From NCBI GenBank assembly GCA_034509735.1, contig JACGWO010000010.1:13653193-13717192 (forward strand): 64,000 nt of DNA. The letters run 5' to 3'. This DNA is from Sesamum alatum. Taxonomy: Eukaryota > Streptophyta > Magnoliopsida > Lamiales > Pedaliaceae. The translations under genes were made by a program, and so were the position numbers. The notes under the pieces are model-generated. The model saw only the letters and a list, made by a program, of their open reading frames with translations, was not told where the DNA came from and ran no database searches. Of the stretch, positions 58,231 through 64,000 are shown piece after piece (the first letter of the stretch is position 1; each line of letters opens with the position of its first letter).

Positions 58231-59061
58231 TGGAGGTGCCGTTTGATGAGGAGGTCTCAAACACAACAACTTGGCGAGGATCGTCTTCGGGGCGCCTTCG
58301 GCCGAGAAAAAGTGGCGCTCCGAGGTACTTGAGAGGCAAGGAGCGCATAGCAAATCCAGTCAAGCGCTTTAGGCGCCTTTGACGAGTAAAGGTGAATTCG
58401 CGCTATGATGAAAGAGCTTTTAGCCATGCTGATACACTGCCCTGACTGTGATTCAAAATCAACCAAAAATGCCATCACCTTGCGCACACTCCGCTCCCTT
58501 GAATTGGTGAATAACATCACATCATCCGCATAGGCCAAATGGGAAAGGCCCGCACCTCCTTTATATGCTAACGTCGGGTCAGATTCAATCAACCGATTGA
58601 AACCACGTAATAGGTATTCAGAGGCTAGAATGAAAAGCGTTGGTGAGAGGGGGTCACCCTGCCGTAACCCTCTCGAAGATTTGAGGAAACCAGACAAGGT
58701 CCCATTTATCAAAACAGAAGACCACACGTTCCTAACGTAATTGCGGATGAGGAGAAGCCATTTCTCTGGAAAACCATAGTTGCGCAACACCTCCTCCAAA
58801 AACTCCCAGTCAAAGCGGTCATAAGCTTTCATCATGTCAAGTTTGAGCGCTACGTTCCAACGGTATTTATCGGCCCCGAGGGAATGGAGCATTTCCTGCG
58901 CCAGCAGAATATTATCCTCGATGTGTCATGTCGGCACAAAACCACTCTGATTGGGGGAGACGATGTCAGGAAGCAAGCTTTTCAGCCTATCATTTAATAG
59001 CTTCGTAAGGATCTTGTTTGAAGTGTTACAAAGGCTGATCGGCCGGAAATCACACCATTGT
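58231..59061 (-). pseudogene. LINE (L1-type) reverse transcriptase fragment
   Basis: On the minus strand this reads FRPISLCNTSNKILTKLLN, then NQSGFVPT followed by TGA, HIEDNILLAQEMLHSLG, LKLDMMKAYDRFDWEFL, GLRQGDPLSPTLFILASE and LSHLAYADDVMLF. The last has the AYADD catalytic box (about 58520-58534) typical of plant L1 LINEs. A frameshift follows near 58400, after which another frame gives RSLPLKYLGAPLF. The TGA (about 58923-58925) replaces the Arg codon usual at that place. No endonuclease, poly-A tail or target duplication is visible, so this is only an internal piece of ORF2. Confidence 0.9.
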
Positions 59062-59330
59062 CAATAAAAAAAAATCTTTCCTTCTTGAGATAAACCTTCT
59101 GTTTCTTGCTCTCTGTAGACCATTATTCTTCTCAAATGACGTTATTTATGTTGAACTATATGTGTTCAACATTGTTATACCTTTTCTTTTGGTCTTTCAT
59201 CTTTTTGGTTTCAATTGTCTTTTTGCATTAATGATTATAGTTGTTCTTTTGTCAGGTTTAATTTTATTTTGAATTGTGATGCAACTCCTTTTGTTTTTAA
59301 AAAAATCAGCTATTGTACAATATAAAATCT
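59062..59330. other. AT-rich stretch upstream of a small ORF, no clear feature
   Basis: About 270 bp, T-rich, no gene. It may belong to the Helitron-like unit ending at 60087, but no 5' terminus was identified. Confidence 0.4.
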
Positions 59331-59657
59331 ATGGCACAGTCAAATTCCAATACATTGCCCAACAAGGAATATAAAAGAATCCAATCTAATGAAAGGAGTC
59401 GTGAAGCTTACAATAACATGTCTACAGAAGAAAAAAATGAGTTGAATGCCCGTCGTAGAGCAATGTATGGTAAAAATCTTCAATCAAAAAAGCTTTCTAC
59501 TTGGGCTGCCTCATTTCTTCTAAGGACGAGTGAAGGCTTTGGCCATCCTAATACAGATGGTAGCTCTTGTAGCTTGTCTTCTGCATATAATACCCATCGA
59601 TCTCAAACTACCAGACAAGTTGATGGCCAAATGGAAAAGAACAACTATAATCATTAA
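59331..59657 (+). CDS. Hypothetical small protein (108 aa), possibly a Helitron-associated fragment
   Basis: ATG at 59331, MAQSNSNTLPNKEYKRIQS, stop at 59655-59657. Residues about 19-45 are charged and Arg-rich: NERSREAYNNMSTEEKNEL, then NARRRAMYG. This resembles the short REXYXXMSXEEKXEL-XXRR repeats found in the N-terminal part of some plant Helitron helicase-like proteins. That similarity is from memory and weak. The rest is Ser/Thr/Asn-rich with no domain I know. It lies 400 bp before a Helitron-type 3' end. Composition is closer to coding than the surrounding DNA, but expression is unknown and it may be a 5' exon remnant. Confidence 0.35.
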   Translation: MAQSNSNTLPNKEYKRIQSNERSREAYNNMSTEEKNELNARRRAMYGKNLQSKKLSTWAASFLLRTSEGFGHPNTDGSSCSLSSAYNTHRSQTTRQVDGQMEKNNYNH

Positions 59658-60061
59658 TGCAAATAATTTATATTGTGGTGAAAATAAATTTCTATAAATA
59701 TATGCTTCTATTATGAAATATGCTTATGAAATTCATATTTAATTAAAACTGGACCAAGTAATGGCATGTGTTTATGTAGACTTAAAAACAGAACTCCAAG
59801 TGGAAGAAACACATTTCCTAGCATAACTTTTGGTTACAAAGTAAACAAAAGACAAACAATTTCATGCTTGTTCATATATATATATATATATATATTTGTT
59901 TTTTGTAATTTCATTTGCTAAAAATAAAATTTATTTTATTTTTATAAACTGATATTCTAATAAAAAAAGTTCTTTGAATTATCATTTTATTTTATTTATT
60001 ATTATAACTATTAATTAAGAGATAATAAATTTTTATTATATTTTTACGGGCATAATTTACC
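59658..60061. other. AT-rich DNA with (AT)n microsatellite
   Basis: No gene. An AT-dinucleotide run of about 22 bp lies at 59873-59894. It probably forms the body of the Helitron-like unit ending at 60087. Confidence 0.5.
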
Positions 60062-60087
60062 GGGCCTTGCGCGGCCCACCTTTCTAG
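60062..60087 (+). mobile_element. Helitron-type 3' terminus (hairpin + CTAG)
   Basis: GGGCC (60062-60066) and GGCCC (60073-60077) form a hairpin. Six bases later comes CTAG (60084-60087) followed by T. Helitrons end in a short GC hairpin a few bases before CTRR and insert between A and T. The GC hairpin stands out in very AT-rich sequence. The 5' TC end was not found. Confidence 0.65.
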
Positions 60088-60269
60088 TATTATATAGACA
60101 CCGACATAATGCATTTTATAGTGTTAGTGGTGTCATATTAGTGATTTTTTTTTACTTGATAAAAATAATAGTTTTACTTTTTTTATTGTTAGTGGTATCA
60201 AATCAAATATATATTTTTTTGACGTGAGCAAAATGTGCTCAATCACAATTTTCTTTCTGGACTAGAAGG

Positions 60270-60960
60270 TAGTGAGCCTGGATTTTGCAAGTTTTGATAG
60301 GAAACCTGCAAATAAAGCATTAGCACTCCAACGCTCAAGTCAGTAAATAATTTTGGAATAAATAACTTAAATATAAGCAAAATTTGACAAGAATTAAGAA
60401 TATAAGAATGTACTAAGTGTGATTTAGCCAGAGATTCGAGGAGTCAAAGAGTAGAGAGACGTTACTCTGCTAGGCAATGGAAGTTGGTATTTATAAGGAG
60501 AGTGCCCTTGAGAGAGGAGAGTTCCAAGGGAGGTAGGACTCTTAAGGGATCAGTCGAGGCCTCCCTAGAGCCCTTCCTTCCTTAACTTCCTAAAAACAGG
60601 GAGTTGGTTGAGTAGCCTGCCCTATCTCCAAGGGGGGGCTTATCCAATCTGATCGGCTTTGGGTGGATCGAGTCTTTGGACTCTCCACCAAGAGTCCGTC
60701 CTCCAGACGTCTCCCAGCCTGGGCTAGGCCAGGCTTTCCTATGGGCTTCCACCTCCTGTACTGTAGGTGGGCTGCCTGCAAATCCCTTCCTTCTGGGCCT
60801 TTTTCGGTCCGCTTAGGCTTTGCCTCCTCTTTCGTGTAGGGCCTGGCCTAATCCCGGGCGGGCATGGCATCGCCCTTCCTATTCTGGGCTAAGGGTTATT
60901 GGGTTTCTTCTTCCTGGGCCTGCCTCTTGTGGATGGGTCCTTACAGATCCTGGGCTGTGC
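60270..60960 (-). repeat. Probable Ty3/gypsy LTR remnant
   Basis: On the minus strand there is a GC-richer U3-like stretch with repeated GGGCC words, a TATA box CCTTATAAATACC (60486-60498), and downstream GACTTGAGCGTTGGAGTGC (about 60325-60343). The last motif is familiar to me from the R/U5 region of plant Tat/Ogre-type gypsy LTRs. No PBS, gag or pol is visible and the borders are approximate. It could also be a solo LTR or a host promoter region. Confidence 0.4.
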
Positions 60961-62297
60961 ATATGGGCCAATTATTTTATACATATCAATTTTATTTAAA
61001 GGTCTATCACAACAATCTTTCTTGCGGTTTAGCACAATTTCATACGTTTTTGTTGTTTGGAAAGTTACAAATACGCCCCCCCCCCTCCCCTCTGATTTTA
61101 ATGTTTGTGTAACAACTAGTTCATTCCAGTAGGTTTTCATCTAATTTTTTTGGTGAACTGCCCAAAATGACTTTTTGGTTTATGAATTATAACTTAATAT
61201 ACTTTTTAGAATTTTATAAAAAAAATTATGAACTAATATTCTTAATGGATTAGTTATTTTACTCACCCTCAAATTTCTTTTATATTTTTTAAATATATAT
61301 ATTTTTTTTAAAAAATCAGGAAGGGCAAAATAATGGTTTTCACCACACCATCTAAGGACTACATAACTATTTTTCATTTGAGGGGGGTATTTGTAATTTT
61401 CCGAACAACGATAGAGTATTCATAATTATATCAAATTTCAGGGGAGGTAACTATAATCTACCTTTTATTTAACTAAAATTTATAGTTATATTGATTTAGA
61501 TTTGTTAGTTATATCATATCAAATCATTACACCAAGAATACATTATTAGTTTATAGAAAAAATAATGATTGAAATGAGAATTATAGTAAATATTTTCGGT
61601 GAAAATATATATAAATAAATATAATTTTACTTTCAGGACTGTTTTAAAAGTTAAAAATGAAAATGAAACCAACAGAGCATTAAAAAGAAAATACAATATT
61701 AGGCGTGTCATGGTGCAAATTTTAAAAATGAAAAATTCTTTCGGCAGTGTGTGAATACTTCGGGTTCGTGCATGTATAATATTATTATTATAAAGAAGAT
61801 GTCATTGACATATTTTTTTTGTCCTAATTAAACTGTTCAAATGGGATAGCACTTGAAAGAAGATTCAGTATCACAAACCTAACCCACTTTTAGTTATCCA
61901 TCGGAACTCAAAGAAGAAGAAAAATATAATAGTTATACCGGGCATAAACAAGATCCCCAAACTTTGTTTAGCATAAAAATAGTTAAATGATATATATGAT
62001 ATTTTTATTTTTATAAATCTAAAGAATATGTATATTTAAATAATTTAATAATTTCCAGAATATAGGTTCAAGTGCCACTAGACATGTTGGAATTTATCTA
62101 ACTTAATGATTGTAATGTGTATTTTTCTAATTTAATGTGAGTCTATTGTAATATCATTTATTGTAATTTGAATTTAATAATGGAATCGATGTACTTCTTC
62201 AGTTTATTGATATTAATGTAATTATGTAATTATTGTTTAAAAAAAGTAAAAAAAATATCTTTTATATCTTTTTCATAATATAAAGAGGCAAAAAAAA
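60961..62297. other. AT-rich intergenic DNA with a short inverted-repeat partner
   Basis: No gene supported. A C-run lies at 61076-61086. The stretch 61385-61462 is similar, in inverted orientation, to 62303-62390, suggesting a remnant of the same MITE-like family. The rest is unassigned. Confidence 0.45.
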
Positions 62298-62755
62298 TTT
62301 AGGGTAAATTACCTTGAGCTTTCTTGAGGTTTGATATAATTATAAATATCTTTTGCTAGCTGTTTAAAAAATTATCGATACTCCCTAATAATAATGTACG
62401 TCCAATAATTACCCATTTTTTAGTTTATGTTAGTAGTATATATATAACAAACAACTTACAATTATTGGTCTACGATTTATTTACGGACTGGTTGGTAAAT
62501 TCTTTAAATGAGGTATCTATATCATAATATCCATCAAACATTAAATTTTTAAATTTTTTTTATAATAATGTTCATCCAATATTAGATTTTTTATATTTTC
62601 AATTTTTTTAAAAAAATAAAATTGAATTTTCACTAAAATTATATAATCATATCACATACAAAGATAGAATCATAATTATTAAATAATAAAAAAAAAATTC
62701 TAATTATGTCGAACTCGAAGAGCTCCAATTAATTTTTCAATAAACTTACCCTAAA
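62298..62755. mobile_element. MITE-like element (~458 bp)
   Basis: The ends are inverted repeats: TTTAGGGTAAATTA at 62298 and, on the other strand, TTTAGGGTAAGTTTA ending at 62755. AT-rich, non-coding. The target duplication is unclear. Confidence 0.45.
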
Positions 62756-63019
62756 ATAAAGGGACATTCTGCCGACTGACTACCACGTTGTGGCGCATAT
62801 CTCGATGTGGGAGATGCAATTTAAACAGTAACACGCGCGGAACCCATCTGTATTTATGTCTGTGATTAACATTCAGCAATAAATAATAAATTTAGGGTAG
62901 TGCTGTAAGGCTATCAAGACATATGGCCCTCATAATTTCTGAAATCTCACATAGGGTTGGCCAACTTGGCCAGCCCTCTTACGAAAAAAATAAGAAAAAG
63001 CATTTAGATGAATTTTGCG
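62756..63019 (-). other. 3' flank of the glycosyltransferase gene
   Basis: About 260 bp downstream of the UGT stop codon, between it and the MITE-like element. No canonical AATAAA was found on the minus strand; the polyadenylation site cannot be placed. Confidence 0.4.
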
Positions 63020-64000
63020 TCATGGTTTGTTTTCAAGATTTTCGAGATACTCAACGAAATTGTCTAGATATCGGTCATGTAGTTCTTTGTCTCCGAACAT
63101 TGCACTCGATGCTTTAGCCGCGTCTCTAAATTTCTGGCCCACGCCTTCGACCATCACCATTCTCACAGACTCTGCCAAATCATTTCTTGTGTATGACCCA
63201 TCTTGCTCATTTCTAGGCACTTCCATACCCACTTGCTTATCAGCCAGAACTCTAGCATTCAACCCTTGATCTATCAGAAAGGGCAGCATAATAAGCGGCC
63301 GGCCAAATGTCAGCCCCTCTACTATAGAACTCCATCCGCAGTGAGTCAAGAAGGCACCCACTGCCTCATGGCCGAGAATCTTTAACTGAGGTGCCCAGTT
63401 CTTCCACACAACTCCTCGACCCTTTATTCTCTCTTCAAACCCATCCGGCAGCTCAACCGTGTCTTCCTCCGTCGACCCCGCCGGCTTTCTTAGTGCCCAG
63501 AGAAAAGGCAGCCCAGAGAGTTCTAGCCCAAGAGCCAATTCACTTATTTGGTCTCTGCTCAATACCAGTTCGCTTCCAAGTGCAACATACACCACAGACT
63601 CTTTGGTTTGGCTGCAAAGCCAGTTCTTGATAGACATCCATGCTTCGTTTGTACCGTCGCCGGTGTCTTGAACATGTGGTGGCATTAGCCCGAGTGGGAT
63701 CACCTCTTTCTGGTGAAGCTCTTTTAGCAGCTTCAACCATTCGGGCTCGAACTCATTGCAGTGTCTTATAATCATGGCATTACATCCGGCAATTGCCTTT
63801 CCAGCCCTATACGTATCTGAAAAGCCCGAAGCGTTGGTTCCAGCTGCGCCCAGAATCCAGTTGGCCTCGTAGAGTCTGTAAGCGACCTTAGTCTCAAAAG
63901 TTACCCACTGTGGTGGAACCAAGAAATCCTCGTGTCTGGTCCGACCTTCTAATCCATTGATCAAGGCCTTTGTAGTTCCAAGGAAAGCCAGGAACCAGGC
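63020..64000 (-). CDS. UDP-glycosyltransferase, UGT91-like, C-terminal part (5' end outside window)
   Basis: It encodes a family-1 UDP-sugar-dependent glycosyltransferase, a cytosolic enzyme that moves a sugar from a UDP-sugar to a small molecule. The visible 326 residues run from AWFLAFLGTTKAL at the edge to ENLENKP and a TGA at 63020-63022. There is no in-frame ATG at the left of the reading, so the start lies beyond 64000; UGTs are usually 450-480 aa, so roughly 130-150 residues are missing. The PSPG sugar-donor box is complete (63266-63397, 44 residues, starting WAPQLKILGHE, with HCGW, ending DQ). YVALGSE precedes it. The SIVEGLTFGRPLIMLPFLIDQ pattern resembles UGT91 enzymes, many of which lengthen sugar chains on flavonoids or terpenoids; the final Gln and context do not fix the sugar used. 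No stop or frameshift in the visible part, so it is probably functional. Confidence 0.9.
   Translation of the reverse strand, partial: AWFLAFLGTTKALINGLEGRTRHEDFLVPPQWVTFETKVAYRLYEANWILGAAGTNASGFSDTYRAGKAIAGCNAMIIRHCNEFEPEWLKLLKELHQKEVIPLGLMPPHVQDTGDGTNEAWMSIKNWLCSQTKESVVYVALGSELVLSRDQISELALGLELSGLPFLWALRKPAGSTEEDTVELPDGFEERIKGRGVVWKNWAPQLKILGHEAVGAFLTHCGWSSIVEGLTFGRPLIMLPFLIDQGLNARVLADKQVGMEVPRNEQDGSYTRNDLAESVRMVMVEGVGQKFRDAAKASSAMFGDKELHDRYLDNFVEYLENLENKP

Noticed and set aside
60590..60781. Small minus-strand frame in the GC-richer stretch
   Set aside because: It lies in the U3-like part of the putative gypsy LTR and has no recognisable domain.
63962..63964. TTG as start codon of the glycosyltransferase
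   Set aside because: The frame stays open and UGT-like to the window edge, and the family needs more than 100 further N-terminal residues; the true start is outside.

Overview
The window is nuclear DNA of a flowering plant, probably a eudicot. The evidence is Ty1/copia LTR retrotransposons primed by initiator tRNA-Met, a LINE reverse transcriptase, a Helitron end, MITE-like elements and a plant family-1 UDP-glycosyltransferase. I cannot name the species. There are no rRNA or tRNA genes, no CRISPR arrays and no bacterial-type operons. The only host gene I can support is the glycosyltransferase at the right edge (63020-64000, minus strand, running off the window).

Positions 1-54319 are one nested stack of related copia elements with long LTRs (2.0-2.2 kb). 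Names used here: M = minus strand, P = plus strand. P2 (plus) is the outermost host; its visible parts are 41606-41762, 51946-53017 and a truncated 3' LTR at 53018-54319. P1 (plus, 5966-41605) sits in P2's integrase region. P1 in turn received: an LTR-in-LTR nest in its 5' LTR (M1 in fragment L2 in fragment L3, 1-5965); a solo LTR in gag (10050-12042); M2 in its integrase (13319-30174); a solo LTR in RNase H (31789-33773); and a non-coding LTR element in its 3' LTR (34861-40078). M2 is itself interrupted by M4 and P3 remnants. M3 (41763-51945, minus) sits in P2 and is the best-preserved copy. It has every copia domain in order (gag, protease, integrase, RT, RNase H), but a few frameshifts and one nonsense codon break the ORF.

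The copia leaders, between the primer binding site and gag, hold two kinds of structure that the coding annotation does not explain. One is a GC-rich island of alternating CG with repeated hairpins. The other is a conserved domain of small hairpins about 450 nt and more upstream of gag. One of these presents the near-palindrome CACGAGTCGTG in an invariant 16-nt loop on stems whose sequence differs between copies while pairing is kept. I regard this as the most interesting signal; a role in RNA dimerisation or packaging is an inference.

Positions 54244-62755 are AT-rich, gene-poor DNA: a 202-bp tandem duplication across the truncated LTR edge, a 1.2-kb terminal-inverted-repeat element, imperfect ~0.58-kb tandem repeats, a LINE RT fragment, a small ORF upstream of a Helitron-type 3' end, a probable gypsy LTR remnant and a MITE-like element. 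The UGT91-like glycosyltransferase follows, with no retrotransposon inside the visible coding part.
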